Shown here piece by piece: positions 27,490 through 37,320 of a DNA stretch of 64,000 nt. Under the pieces are notes generated by a model. It was not told the origin of the DNA and did no database searches. It saw nothing but the letters and a program-made list of their open reading frames with translations. Positions within the stretch are counted from its first letter, which is position 1. Each line of letters begins with the position of its first letter. A program made the translations under genes and the position numbers. The stretch comes from Puniceicoccales bacterium. Lineage in GTDB: Bacteria; Verrucomicrobiota; Verrucomicrobiia; Opitutales; UBA9783. The stretch spans positions 1 to 64,000 of the forward strand of contig JAITJL010000017.1 of the NCBI GenBank assembly GCA_031278975.1, in the 5' to 3' direction.

Positions 27490-29757
27490 GTGGGTAAAAA
27501 AACAAAATTTGATTTAGGTATCGTCTTCTGTGGATTATTTTTCGTTCTCGCTGCCATTTATCCCGCAAGAAGATTTGTGCTGGAATACGCTTATTTATTT
27601 AAAGCATTTTACTTAGTCATTGTTGCGCTAGCAACTGGTTGGATATGCGTTTCTTCGAGTTCTTTTCCTAAATCCCTCGTCATTGGCTTTAATCTCCTTT
27701 TGTTTGCCTTTTTGGCTTCCGTCTTTGGTGGACCCTATCCGGTTCGATCCGCTTCCGAACTCGACATTCCGCTTGCCTCCATGTCTCTGGCATACCTCTT
27801 TTGCTCCTGCCTAAAATACAATTTTAAAGCTTTCATCCGTTTGTTGGGTATTACATTTGTTTTTTTTATGTACTTCAGTATTTGCCTCTATCTCGCCTGC
27901 GATGAACTCAAGGCTGGCCCCCATTACCCTTGGCAATACATGACTTCGAATTTTCTGATGAATCCCGTAAAATTTCTCACTATTTGGAATAAATGGAAAA
28001 TGCGACATCCTTTCGACTATGCGAATTATACGGGATTATTTGCGGCACTTACCTACCCATTTTTTGCAGGACTATTCATGTGGGAGTCCGTACGCAAGTG
28101 GAAAATTTTCTGGAGTGTAGGATTTTTACTCTCTATTTTACTCCTAAAAGCATCTGGATGCAGAATGGCTTATCTATGCGTCATGGCAACCACGATAGCG
28201 GCATTGAGTTTGTACATAAAAAGCCATGCTTCAAAATCAAAAATTATCAAGATAAGCATCTGTCTGTTGGTATTATTGCTATTTATGGGATACCGAAGCT
28301 CGAAAATTAGAAACTTGTTTGTTAATCCCAAGTATTATTTATTTCAAAACCAACGTTGGCATTTAGCTCAAGACGGTCTCAAAGTCTTTCGAGACAGTCC
28401 CTGGATAGGTTGCGGCATTACCACGACACCACTTTTGTATTTAAAATCTTATCCAACCCATTTGCATCATTGTTGGCAATTGCACGTGGCCCCCGTACAG
28501 TATTTAATTGAGTGGGGATTATTTGGATTTTTAGGACTGTGCACGTTAGCATTTGCGAGTTTTCAAATGAGTTCTCGCCTCTTAAAAAAGAAAGAAGTGC
28601 CCGCTGCGGATAAATTTCTGGTTGCGGGACTTGGTTTATCTTTGTTTGCCTACGTATGTTTTGTCAGCGAATGGTCCTGGGATACATTTGCCGTATCGGC
28701 TACCCTTTGCTTAATCGTTGGACTACTTTGGACAATGTACTTCAAATATTTTCCAGCAAAGCGGCATGTTGCTCCCCTAACTACTTTGGGAGTAAAATTA
28801 TTGCTTCTCATAACGGTGGGTACGGTCTTTTTTTACAGTTATAAAGATATTCAAGGCCGTTATCACTTCCGTAAATTTATTCAACAAACTTATACACAAT
28901 TGGGGAAAAGTGAAACAGAACTCTCAAAAGCCATTGAAGCGGACCCTACCAACCTTTACTACTACAATCAAGCGGGTAATGTTTTTGCTTTAAAGGGGTA
29001 TCCTCAATCAAACATGCTCATGCGACATTCCGTTTATTATTTTGAAGCGTCTTTAAAGATCAACCCTTGGCAGCCGTATGTACTGGAAAATTTGGGAGCT
29101 TTGTATGCACGATTGGGGGATTACCGACACGCTCTTCAATGTTATTGCGAAGCTATTCGATTACTTCCCTACAATTCGTTGGCTTACATACAACTGGTGG
29201 CCGTTTTGTTACATTGCCATCAATTCAGCCTGGCCAGTGAATGGTTAGGATTGGCCGCATACGTTCAACCTCATCTGTTATCGCAACCGGCATTCAACAG
29301 TTTTTTAAGGCAAGATACGCTGGCTCAAAAAAAATGCCTTGACTATTACGATTACGTCGAAAATACAATGAATCCAACTCTGAAAAACAATGATTCTTGG
29401 ATGTTTTCAAAGTACATCTATGCTCGCTTGTTTAAGCAGCCGTTTCACTGGGACGGTTTTACAGACCAACAAAAACAATGGCTACAAAGTAGAAATTGGG
29501 TTTATTACCTTAATTGGGATAATTTGCATGAAGAAAGTTTCAAGTCGCGTCCATTTCCACATAGTCGTCATGCCTTAAATAATGGGCAACACAGCTCCTT
29601 AAAGGTTATACTCCACGGCCATGACGGTCCCTCGCTTTTTACTTGCACTTTACGGCAAATCTATACACCTGACAATAAGTGTAAACTTTGTGCGACATCT
29701 AAATACGCTCATCAACTCATAGAACCCATCATTCAAAAAACAGTCTCAGTTTTCTAA
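27490..29757 (+). CDS. O-antigen-ligase-like membrane protein with C-terminal TPR repeats
   Basis: Inner-membrane protein with about 10-12 hydrophobic segments in residues 1-450. The large loop has the Wzy/WaaL-type pattern near residues 300-350 (DSPWIGCGITTTP, then HLHHCWQLHVAPVQYLIEWG). Residues about 470-620 form TPR-like helical repeats with the ENLGALYARLGDYRHALQCY pattern. Ligation or polymerisation of surface sugars is inferred. The start is GTG 27490. Overall 755 residues, well above a plain ligase (about 400). It stands alone. Confidence 0.75.
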   Translation: MGKKTKFDLGIVFCGLFFVLAAIYPARRFVLEYAYLFKAFYLVIVALATGWICVSSSSFPKSLVIGFNLLLFAFLASVFGGPYPVRSASELDIPLASMSLAYLFCSCLKYNFKAFIRLLGITFVFFMYFSICLYLACDELKAGPHYPWQYMTSNFLMNPVKFLTIWNKWKMRHPFDYANYTGLFAALTYPFFAGLFMWESVRKWKIFWSVGFLLSILLLKASGCRMAYLCVMATTIAALSLYIKSHASKSKIIKISICLLVLLLFMGYRSSKIRNLFVNPKYYLFQNQRWHLAQDGLKVFRDSPWIGCGITTTPLLYLKSYPTHLHHCWQLHVAPVQYLIEWGLFGFLGLCTLAFASFQMSSRLLKKKEVPAADKFLVAGLGLSLFAYVCFVSEWSWDTFAVSATLCLIVGLLWTMYFKYFPAKRHVAPLTTLGVKLLLLITVGTVFFYSYKDIQGRYHFRKFIQQTYTQLGKSETELSKAIEADPTNLYYYNQAGNVFALKGYPQSNMLMRHSVYYFEASLKINPWQPYVLENLGALYARLGDYRHALQCYCEAIRLLPYNSLAYIQLVAVLLHCHQFSLASEWLGLAAYVQPHLLSQPAFNSFLRQDTLAQKKCLDYYDYVENTMNPTLKNNDSWMFSKYIYARLFKQPFHWDGFTDQQKQWLQSRNWVYYLNWDNLHEESFKSRPFPHSRHALNNGQHSSLKVILHGHDGPSLFTCTLRQIYTPDNKCKLCATSKYAHQLIEPIIQKTVSVF

Positions 29758-30234
29758 TGCATATAAAATTACGTATAATTAGCCAATCTTTCCTTTAAAA
29801 ATTCCTTAGAGTTACCATTTGTCCCATGTATCATTTTAAGCTTTTTCCAATTTTAAACAATGCATTGCTTATTTACTTAAAACTCTTGCAAGTTATTGAT
29901 GCCGCGACGGCTTGCCGGTAAAAATCAAAGATTACCTTTGGGAAGGCTTATATGCCGCTCACTTAAAGTTTTCTGAGGAATATCGGATACATGCGTCAGT
30001 CCATCCAAATTATGGAGTGAAGACGTTTCAGGGAAGGTCAACGTATGCCCTGCAAGATGACCTACGGATGCACTAGATCCAGGTGCTTCACTTTGCTGAA
30101 TAGTACTGGACTGAGAAGGAATAACCACCAACATGGTTAATATTAAAACGAAATTTTAGCAAGGCGTCAATACAACAACGCAGAAAAATAGTAGTGACTT
30201 TCTCAAACATGTTAAAGTTCTTGTTACATACTAC
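29758..30234. other. Intergenic region between convergent genes
   Basis: These 477 bases separate the ends of the ligase-like gene and the recombinase gene. Apart from the small open frame at 29925-30134, I see a GCCG-CGA-CGGC hairpin near 29900-29911 and no RNA gene. No clear terminator with a T run was found. Confidence 0.4.
29925..30134 (-). CDS. Possible small protein, 69 residues
   Basis: The frame opens with ATG at 30134 and encodes a serine-, threonine- and proline-containing peptide with few lysines and no membrane segment. It has no recognised relatives and no good ribosome-binding site. It lies alone in a gene-free region. It may be a real small gene, a fragment or chance. Confidence 0.25.
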   Translation of the reverse strand: MLVVIPSQSSTIQQSEAPGSSASVGHLAGHTLTFPETSSLHNLDGLTHVSDIPQKTLSERHISLPKGNL

Positions 30235-31122
30235 CTATTGACGACCTTTACTTTGAGGGTGTGATTGGTTGTAAATTTTTTGCAAATGCGCAATATCAAC
30301 GTGCGTGTACTTTTGCGTTGTAGATAAATGTACATGCCCCAACAATTCCTGAACAATTCTTAAATCGGCACCTCTCTGCAACAAGTGCGTTGCGTAACTG
30401 TGTCGACAACTATGGGGCGTCATTTCAAGCGGCAAATGTGCATAAATTAAGTAGCGTTTTATAATTAATTGGACGGAACGTTCGGAAATAGCTTCTCCAC
30501 GTTCGCTAAAAATAAGAGGACTCTGTAACGACTTCGGTGGGTACTTCGCATATAAATTTTGTAGTGCGCGCAAAGCAGGTTCGCCTATAGGAATTAAACG
30601 TTCTTTGTGACCTTTACCCAATACGCGTATGAGTCCTTTCGACCATTGAACATTGTCGACGCACAAATGCGTCAATTCTCCAACACGTATGCCGCATCCG
30701 TACAGAATTTCCAAAATAGCTTTATCGCGGCGCCACAAAAAGTCTGACAATTGCCCCGCTGAAAACTTTTTGTCTGGCGCTTGCAACAGGATTCGAATTT
30801 GTTCTACCGTAAAAAAATTAGGAAGCTTGAATTCAAATTTTGGGCGCAACGCCTTAACTTCTTGCGGTATGGGCATTTCAAAGCGTTCTTCTAAAAAGTA
30901 AAAAAATGTTCTCAAAGCCGATAAGTCATTATTCAGCGTTCGTTTACCCACTTTGTTTTGCCGCATATATAAATACTCTGACAAATAGGTTCCGACATTG
31001 GGTTGAGTAACATCTTTTGATTTTAGGAACGTCATCCATCGCGTAACGACAGATAAATAATTTCTTAAGGTATACTTTGAATACGCTCGCTGTTTAAGAA
31101 ACTGTCCAAAATTTTCTAGCAT
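30235..31122 (-). CDS. Tyrosine recombinase, XerC/XerD type
   Basis: Site-specific recombinase that resolves chromosome dimers at dif. The catalytic residues are visible: R146 in GCGIRVGEL, K170 in LGKGHKE, H237 and R240 in TPHSCRHSYATH, H263 in LLGHVHLSTTQ, and nucleophile Y272 in KYTHVD. An N-terminal SAM-like core-binding domain covers residues 1-90. At 295 residues it matches housekeeping XerC/XerD; I cannot decide between C and D. There is no adjacent mobile element. It lies 8 bases after mrdA. Confidence 0.93.
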   Translation of the reverse strand: MLENFGQFLKQRAYSKYTLRNYLSVVTRWMTFLKSKDVTQPNVGTYLSEYLYMRQNKVGKRTLNNDLSALRTFFYFLEERFEMPIPQEVKALRPKFEFKLPNFFTVEQIRILLQAPDKKFSAGQLSDFLWRRDKAILEILYGCGIRVGELTHLCVDNVQWSKGLIRVLGKGHKERLIPIGEPALRALQNLYAKYPPKSLQSPLIFSERGEAISERSVQLIIKRYLIYAHLPLEMTPHSCRHSYATHLLQRGADLRIVQELLGHVHLSTTQKYTHVDIAHLQKIYNQSHPQSKGRQ

Positions 31123-31130
31123 TTAAAAAA

Positions 31131-32972
31131 TCAAATTTTACCCTGATCTAAACAAAATTGGAGAAATTTTTGCGCTACGGGACCGCATACGCGACTTCCC
31201 CAAAATTCTTCTACCAAATCTTCTTGCTCAATCACAACGCTAAACACGATTTTGGGTTGTTGCGATGGTGCGAATCCCATTAACCATCCAACGTGTGTGT
31301 ATCGGTTCGTACCTGCAATCTTCACTTGAGAAGTTCCCGTTTTGACGGCCGATTTTAAACCTTTAACGCGTGAAAAACGCGAAGTTCCCGATTCAACCGC
31401 TTTTTCCAAGCATTCCAACAATAAACGCCAATGGTCGTGAGTCATAATGGCTTCTTTGGAATGTTCTGCACAGACAAAATTAGAGCACAAGTGGGGTGTC
31501 AAACACCTTTTGTTTTTAGCCAAAGACGCCGCTGCGCATGCCATCTGCAGTGGTGTCACCCTTAAAAATCCTTGTCCTATGGAAAAATTGGCCGTATCTC
31601 CATCCGTCCAACTCTCGCGTAAGCGTTTTTTTTTCCATGTTGGAGAAGGAACAAGCATGTTACGCGTTTCGTAAGGCAGATCAATATGCGTCATGCCACC
31701 GAGACCCAATTTCCAAGCTTCTTTATAAATTAACGAAGGGCCACAACGCAGTGCGTAGTGATAAAAAAATGGATTACAACTCGTTTGAACGGCTTTATCT
31801 AAAGTAATATATCCGTGCCCATGACGATTGTGGCAATGAAAAATATGGTTGCCAATGGTATAACTCCCGGTGCAATTTATTGAACTCTGAGTATTTACGA
31901 CCTCTGCTCGCAATAAAGCAGCCAACGTAATAATTTTAAATGTTGATCCTGGCGGATACAGTCCTTGAATAGCCCTATTTAACCAAGCCCCTTGCGCCGT
32001 AATTTTTTGAAATAATTTTTCAGATATGCGCGGCGTCAAAGCATTTAAATCAAAATCAGGTTTACTGACGAGCGCCAATACTTCTCCGGAATCTACCGCT
32101 AAAATAACGATAGCTCCGCGACGACCTTCTAAAGCTTGTTCACATATCTGTTGTAATTGGATATCCAAAGTTAAATGAATGTCGTTACCATCCACGCTGG
32201 GTAACGATATCAGGCAAGCTTGTTCCTGCCCTGATGGCGTTACTCTCCATATATCACCACCATTTAAACCACTTAGTTGGTCATCATAGTAGGCTTCTAT
32301 GCCCGTGGCTCCCTTTTGTTTAGGCAAAAAGAAAGTCCTCAAGTCATTTCCAGGCAAAGCGTCTTGCGTCAACTGAGACGTTTGCGTAATGTGTCCTATA
32401 ACGTGGCACGCAACGCTACCATAAGGATAATATCTGACTTTTTCCACACCGACCTGAAAAGGCCCCTGGGCAGGTAGTTGCTCTACAAATTTTGCGTACA
32501 TTATCTCGGGTAAATCTTTTGCAATCGCCAAAGGTAACAAAATATTTTGTAAATAATGCCGATATAAGGTTTTTTTAGATACGGAAAATGGAATTGGACC
32601 TATGGTTTTGGCATAGGGAAGTAGAGCATCGTGTACAACCGCCCATAGCTGTTCCGATTGCGTCTCAGTATCTTTGGACTGCTTATTAAATTGTGTTATA
32701 TCTTTGCGAAAGTAGTTTAAGTCTACGTAAAGACAATAAATATCCCTGTTGGTTGCCAATAATTTCCCCGTTCTATCGTAGATACATCCTCGTGTTCCCG
32801 GATACAAAATGCGTCTTAAACATTGCTTTTGCCCCAATTGACTGTATATGCTATGCTCTATCCATTGCCGCCAAATGATGGCAATGCCAAGTAAAACGCA
32901 TAAAAATATGACAATAAATTGCAAAAAATATAACCGACCCAAATGGGACCGATACGTGTCGAAATGAATCAT
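31131..32972 (-). CDS. mrdA: Penicillin-binding protein 2 (peptidoglycan transpeptidase)
   Basis: Class B penicillin-binding protein that cross-links wall peptidoglycan during elongation. It has one N-terminal membrane helix, a pedestal domain and a transpeptidase domain with nucleophile serine in the STFK box (PPGSTFK), SCN as the SxN box, and KTGTSQ. I start it at ATG 32972 (MIHFDTYRSHLGR), 4 bases past the folA stop; the longer frame to 33029 overlaps folA. About 613 residues. RodA is not in this window. Confidence 0.9.
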   Translation of the reverse strand: MIHFDTYRSHLGRLYFLQFIVIFLCVLLGIAIIWRQWIEHSIYSQLGQKQCLRRILYPGTRGCIYDRTGKLLATNRDIYCLYVDLNYFRKDITQFNKQSKDTETQSEQLWAVVHDALLPYAKTIGPIPFSVSKKTLYRHYLQNILLPLAIAKDLPEIMYAKFVEQLPAQGPFQVGVEKVRYYPYGSVACHVIGHITQTSQLTQDALPGNDLRTFFLPKQKGATGIEAYYDDQLSGLNGGDIWRVTPSGQEQACLISLPSVDGNDIHLTLDIQLQQICEQALEGRRGAIVILAVDSGEVLALVSKPDFDLNALTPRISEKLFQKITAQGAWLNRAIQGLYPPGSTFKIITLAALLRAEVVNTQSSINCTGSYTIGNHIFHCHNRHGHGYITLDKAVQTSCNPFFYHYALRCGPSLIYKEAWKLGLGGMTHIDLPYETRNMLVPSPTWKKKRLRESWTDGDTANFSIGQGFLRVTPLQMACAAASLAKNKRCLTPHLCSNFVCAEHSKEAIMTHDHWRLLLECLEKAVESGTSRFSRVKGLKSAVKTGTSQVKIAGTNRYTHVGWLMGFAPSQQPKIVFSVVIEQEDLVEEFWGSRVCGPVAQKFLQFCLDQGKI

Positions 32973-32976
32973 CCGT

Positions 32977-33441
32977 TTAACTACTTCGAGCCCAACATTG
33001 AATGGTATATGCCGAACACGCCACCACAATACGACTTAATTCAAAACAGGGAGGAATCTCCGGGAAAAACGTGTCCCCTTCCACCGTTTGGTTCACGAGG
33101 GTCAACATAATTTCTGAACATATGGGCAGAAACTTCTGATAAATACTGGCTCCTCCGCATATCCAAATAACTCCATCAACGGATTCCAATGCGGCAACAT
33201 TGTGAACAACAATCACATCTTTGTTGGCCACATCCGATTTGTGGGACATTATGTAATTTATTCTTTGAGGTAACGGCCTACTACCCAGAGATTCGAAGGT
33301 TTTACGCCCCATTAAAATACGCTGATTCAATGTTGTTTTTCTAAACCACTGCAATTCTTCTGGCAAGTGCCACGGAATTTTATTTTTCAACCCGATCACA
33401 CGATTGCGTGACATGGCCGCAATTGCTTTAAAGGTAGCCAT
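32977..33441 (-). CDS. folA: Dihydrofolate reductase
   Basis: Reduces dihydrofolate to tetrahydrofolate with NADPH. The signature IAAMSRNRVIGLKNKIPW has the catalytic acidic residue region nearby, GRKTFESLG is the cofactor loop, and WICGGASIY lies near residue 95. I place the start at ATG 33441, 4 bases from the thyA stop, giving 154 residues; the open frame runs on to 33525 inside thyA. It pairs with thyA, whose reaction produces dihydrofolate. Confidence 0.94.
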   Translation of the reverse strand: MATFKAIAAMSRNRVIGLKNKIPWHLPEELQWFRKTTLNQRILMGRKTFESLGSRPLPQRINYIMSHKSDVANKDVIVVHNVAALESVDGVIWICGGASIYQKFLPICSEIMLTLVNQTVEGDTFFPEIPPCFELSRIVVACSAYTIQCWARSS

Positions 33442-33445
33442 TGGA

Positions 33446-34243
33446 TTAGACCGCAACGGGAGCTTTAATCGCCGGATAAGGGTTATAGTTTTCGAGCCCA
33501 AAGGACTCAAATGTAAAATCATCAATATTTTTAATCTCAGGATCCAATTTCAACGTAGGTAACGTTTTTGGCACCCGTTCCAACTGTAATTTCACTTGTT
33601 CCAAATGATTGGAATAAATGTGTGCATCGCCCAGAGTGTGCACGAATTTACCTGGTTTCAAGTGGCATACTTGTGCCACCATATAGGTTAATAATGCATA
33701 GGAAGCGATGTTGAAAGGAACTCCCAAAAATAAGTCTGCACTTCGCTGGTATAACTGACAACTTAATGTACCTGAAGCCCCCACATAAAATTGAAAAAAT
33801 GTGTGACAAGGGGGTAAAGCCATTTTGGGTAAATCCCCTACGTTCCAAGCAGATACAATATGTCTTCTGCCAAAAGGATCCCTCTTAATATTTTCAATGA
33901 CTGTTTGAATTTGATCAATGTAATGTCCATCCGTACAATGCCAACGGCGCCATTGTACCCCATACACAGGCCCTAAGTTGCCTTCCCGATTGGCCCATTC
34001 ATTCCAAATACGTACACCATGATCCTTTAAAAATTGAATATTTGTATCTCCTTTCAAAAACCATAACAATTCATATGCAATTGACTTGAAATGAACATTC
34101 TTGGTTGTTAGTAAAGGATAAAATTGAGAAATATCGATGTGCATCTGCATCCCAAAAACACCAATCGTTCCAACACCTGTACGATCATTGCGCCATTCTC
34201 CATTGTCTAAAACGAATTGTAAAAGGTCTAAATATTGCTGCAT
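33446..34243 (-). CDS. thyA: Thymidylate synthase
   Basis: Methylates dUMP to dTMP using methylenetetrahydrofolate. The nucleophile is C146 in [12 protein letters not shown], with the downstream RSAD region and QVCHL nearby. At 265 residues it is nearly the same length as E. coli ThyA. The minus-strand order is thyA, folA, mrdA, with 4-base gaps, consistent with one transcript. Confidence 0.97.
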   Translation of the reverse strand: MQQYLDLLQFVLDNGEWRNDRTGVGTIGVFGMQMHIDISQFYPLLTTKNVHFKSIAYELLWFLKGDTNIQFLKDHGVRIWNEWANREGNLGPVYGVQWRRWHCTDGHYIDQIQTVIENIKRDPFGRRHIVSAWNVGDLPKMALPPCHTFFQFYVGASGTLSCQLYQRSADLFLGVPFNIASYALLTYMVAQVCHLKPGKFVHTLGDAHIYSNHLEQVKLQLERVPKTLPTLKLDPEIKNIDDFTFESFGLENYNPYPAIKAPVAV

Positions 34244-34458
34244 GCTCTAATTTTCAAATTAACAATCAAAATGACAAGTTCAAAAACGGTACACTGTTCT
34301 CATTGCTAACCTAATAACTTTTTACGTTAACAAATGCCTTTGTTACAATGGATTATGGGGTCTACATTTCATTCGAAGTAATCACCTGAGCACAATTTAA
34401 TAACTCACAAAACAGAAATTCAACGCCTTACTCTATTGGTACAGGACACACAAAACTA

Positions 34459-34536
34459 TGGGGTGGTAGACCGGACTTGAACCGGCAACCCCTGGAACCA
34501 CAATCCAGTGCTCTAACCAATTGAGCTACAACCACC
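34459..34536 (-). tRNA. tRNA-His (anticodon GTG)
   Basis: The minus-strand sequence folds as a cloverleaf with anticodon GTG in the loop after CTGGA. It has the extra 5' G (G-1) facing C73, typical of tRNA-His, and an encoded 3' CCA (34459-34461). One U-U mismatch is visible in the acceptor stem. A TTGACA box lies 37 bases upstream. Confidence 0.95.
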
Positions 34537-34548
34537 ATCGAATGGCTT

Positions 34549-34578
34549 TAGGCAAATTTTTTTCGGTAACTTTGTCAA
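34549..34578 (-). promoter_or_regulatory. Candidate promoter of tRNA-His
   Basis: A perfect TTGACA on the minus strand at 34578-34573 is followed after 18 bases by TGCCTA. The tRNA starts 13 bases downstream. The -10 match is weak. Confidence 0.35.
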
Positions 34579-34632
34579 CGCTTTTTGGGGAAAGTTTTGC
34601 ATATAAATATAGATAGAAACATTTTGCAAAAG

Positions 34633-35448
34633 TTAAAAAGAGGGAACAACGCTTCCATTGTATGTACGCAAAATATATTCTCTCATTTTATCAGAGGTTA
34701 GGATTTCAGCCAACTTCTGCAGTTGCTGATTATCTTTCATATCTCGACGTACAGCTACGACATTTTTATACGGAGAATCGCTTCCTTCCAAAAGCAGTGC
34801 ATCTTTTATTGGATTAAATCCAGCTTCCAGTGCGTAGTTACCATTTATGACTGCGCAATCCACGTCTGCCAATACGCGAGGCAGCTGAGCCGCTTCTAGC
34901 TCTTTGAATTTTAGTTTTTTAGGATTGCCTATGATGTCAAAAGGGGTACATTTTAGTTCTACTCCAGGTCTTAGTTTTATAAGATCATTATTGTGGAGAA
35001 GTAGCAGAGCTCTCCCTTCATTTGTTGGATCGTTTGGAATTGCGATGGTTGCCCCATCCAACAGTTCGCTTATACTTTTTATTTTTTGCGAAAAAACTCC
35101 CTGCGGTTCAAGGTGAACGGCAATCAGCGACACAATGTCCATCTTGTGGTCTTTTGCAAAGCTATCTAGATATTGAGCATGCTGAAAAAAATTTGCATCG
35201 ATTTGCTTTTCATTCAGGGCGATATTAGGTGTAATGTAATCTGTAAACTCGATCACTTCGAGATCTATATTGAATTTTTTCAGATCTTCTTTCACGAAAT
35301 TAAGCATTTCAGCATGTGGCAGAGGAGACGCTCCTATTTGTAGCTTTTTCGCTTTTGTTTTAGAAAAAAACATAGACGCAAACAGGCAAAATAGAAAAAT
35401 GGTAATGGCAAGTAATGGTTTTCGAACGGTTTCCTTTGTTTTCATCAT
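34633..35448 (-). CDS. metQ: Methionine ABC transporter substrate-binding protein
   Basis: Binds methionine outside the inner membrane for MetNI. The NlpA-family pattern is clear: SPLPHAEML at the start of the mature fold, FQHAQYLD and YALEAGFNP later. Unlike most MetQ proteins it has no standard lipobox; the only early cysteine (FLFC) sits inside the hydrophobic stretch, so it may be anchored by an uncleaved helix or be released. The gene overlaps metI by 4 bases and has an AGAGAGGG ribosome-binding site. Confidence 0.88.
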   Translation of the reverse strand: MMKTKETVRKPLLAITIFLFCLFASMFFSKTKAKKLQIGASPLPHAEMLNFVKEDLKKFNIDLEVIEFTDYITPNIALNEKQIDANFFQHAQYLDSFAKDHKMDIVSLIAVHLEPQGVFSQKIKSISELLDGATIAIPNDPTNEGRALLLLHNNDLIKLRPGVELKCTPFDIIGNPKKLKFKELEAAQLPRVLADVDCAVINGNYALEAGFNPIKDALLLEGSDSPYKNVVAVRRDMKDNQQLQKLAEILTSDKMREYILRTYNGSVVPSF

Positions 35449-36104
35449 AACCCTCTCTGTTGCATTATATTGTTGGATATTTTGTTCCCCAAAAACTGAG
35501 TTAATTCTACAATAACTACGATTATTAAAACAGCTCCCAGCATTATATCCGTACGAAATCGCTGATATCCATAGCGAATTGCTAGATCACCTAATCCACC
35601 TCCTCCTATGGCGCCAGCCATCGCAGAGTATCCAATGATATTTATTATAGTCAATGTGATGCCATTTATGAGCGTAGGGTAAGCTTCAGGAATCATTACT
35701 TTAAAAATAATCTGCCGACGGGAAGAGCCCATTGCTTTAGCTGCCAGAATCAATTCAGGATTTACTTCCTTGAGTGCTCCCTCAATAATCCTGGCGACGA
35801 AAGGAGCAGCCGCCACCGACAGGGGTACAATGGCGGCTGCAGTGCCTATGCTTGTCCCGACAATCAGATGAGATAACGGAAATATGAGTATCATCAATAT
35901 GATGAATGGAAATGCACGGAGTATATTTATAAATCTTCCCAACCCACTGTTTAGCATCGACATTGGGATCAAATTCCCAGGAGATGTCACACATAGCAGC
36001 ACGCCAAGTGGGAATCCAAGAATTAACGAAAAAATTGTAGATCCGACAGTCATATAAATTGTACTGAGCGTCGGCTCTATTAACATTTGTAATGTATCAA
36101 TCAT
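35445..36104 (-). CDS. metI: Methionine ABC transporter permease
   Basis: Inner-membrane channel of the methionine importer, with about five hydrophobic helices and the EAA-type loop with AAKAMGSSRRQIIFKVMIPEA. I start it at ATG 36104, with GGAGG seven bases upstream, giving 219 residues; this start overlaps the end of metN by 8 bases. The larger frame to 36128 has no such site. The permease signature identifies MetI family rather than another ABC type. Confidence 0.93.
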   Translation of the reverse strand: MIDTLQMLIEPTLSTIYMTVGSTIFSLILGFPLGVLLCVTSPGNLIPMSMLNSGLGRFINILRAFPFIILMILIFPLSHLIVGTSIGTAAAIVPLSVAAAPFVARIIEGALKEVNPELILAAKAMGSSRRQIIFKVMIPEAYPTLINGITLTIINIIGYSAMAGAIGGGGLGDLAIRYGYQRFRTDIMLGAVLIIVVIVELTQFLGNKISNNIMQQRGL

Positions 36105-37092
36105 CCAATACCTCCACCGTAACTCCAACAGATTCCAGATGAGCTATGCCACGGTTTAGCTCAGTCGCTGATCCAATGAATTTAAGCACAAGCTCTCCTA
36201 GCGGTTCCTTATTTACTGTGCGTATCGCTCCAGACAGTATATTTACATCAAGCTGATAATTCCTGATTAAATACGACAGAATCGGCTTTGTCACCGATTC
36301 ACTGTCGAAATGTAGGCGACAGGTCGCGGAACCTGAAGTAATAGTCTGCAGCGCATTTTTCTCCAACGTATCCAGCGTAGAAATAAATTCACGAGCAATT
36401 TTTGTATGAGGAAAACCAACTACCTCTTTTACAGTACCATTTTCAACTATTTTGCCATTATCAATGATCGATACATAATCACATATTTCTTTTACGACTT
36501 CCATCTGATGCGTAATTATCACAACGGTCAATCCGATTTTATCACGAATGCTTTTTATTAATCGCAACACTGATTTTGTCGTTTGCGGATCAAGAGCGCT
36601 TGTGGCTTCGTCGCAAAATAGAAATTTTGGATGGTTTGCCAATGCACGAGCAATTGCCACTCGCTGTTTTTGTCCACCGGAAAGTTTGCTGATCGGATAA
36701 TCAAATTTATCGGAGAGTTCCACCATTTTTAGCAACTCAGACACTCTTTTTTTGATTGTTTCTTTGTCTTTACCAACAATTTCCAACGGATATGCGACAT
36801 TGCCAAACACATTCCTGGACGAAAAAAGATTAAAATGCTGAAAAATCATGCCAAGTTGACGGCGACACCGCGAAAGCTTTTCCCTCTCCAAATTATCCAC
36901 CCGACAATTGTCGTAGTATATTTCTCCAGTGTCGAGACTTTCCAGCAGGCTCATCATCCTGATCAATGTCGATTTACCGGCGCCACTTTTCCCAATAAGG
37001 CCATATATAACATTTTCTCCTATTTCCAGAGACACGTTATCAACAACTCGTAACCCGTTATAATTTTTAGATATATTACCTAATGTGATCAT
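36097..37092 (-). CDS. metN: Methionine ABC transporter ATPase
   Basis: ATP-driven motor of the methionine importer. Walker A is GKSGAGKST, the signature is KLSGGQKQR and Walker B is FLFCDEATSALD. The C-terminal segment of about 80 residues is the ACT-like NIL domain, which in E. coli lets internal methionine inhibit transport. I place the start at ATG 37092 (MITLGNISKNY), giving 331 residues; a longer frame reaches 37257 with no family match. I see no SAM riboswitch upstream. Confidence 0.93.
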   Translation of the reverse strand: MITLGNISKNYNGLRVVDNVSLEIGENVIYGLIGKSGAGKSTLIRMMSLLESLDTGEIYYDNCRVDNLEREKLSRCRRQLGMIFQHFNLFSSRNVFGNVAYPLEIVGKDKETIKKRVSELLKMVELSDKFDYPISKLSGGQKQRVAIARALANHPKFLFCDEATSALDPQTTKSVLRLIKSIRDKIGLTVVIITHQMEVVKEICDYVSIIDNGKIVENGTVKEVVGFPHTKIAREFISTLDTLEKNALQTITSGSATCRLHFDSESVTKPILSYLIRNYQLDVNILSGAIRTVNKEPLGELVLKFIGSATELNRGIAHLESVGVTVEVLDD

Positions 37093-37320
37093 GTTTTTAT
37101 TTCTAAACGCAGAAAATCGAACGCCTCTGTCGAAAGAATAAGACATCCTGACAACTGACTGTATCACCGGATCCAATAGAGTCAATTGCAAAAAAATTGA
37201 GGATTGCCCGATGAATAAAACTCTTGCGAAACTAAAACTACATTCAAGACAACTCAAAATTACATAATCCAGAAATAAGATTACATCGAGGTGTGAATCT
37301 CTTTTTTGAGAAAACCGTCT

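Noticed and set aside
30235-31122. Integrase of a mobile element
   Set aside because: It is of housekeeping Xer length and type, with no attachment repeats or cargo genes beside it.
37093-37320. SAM riboswitch upstream of metNIQ
   Set aside because: I found no S-box-like conserved core or following terminator.
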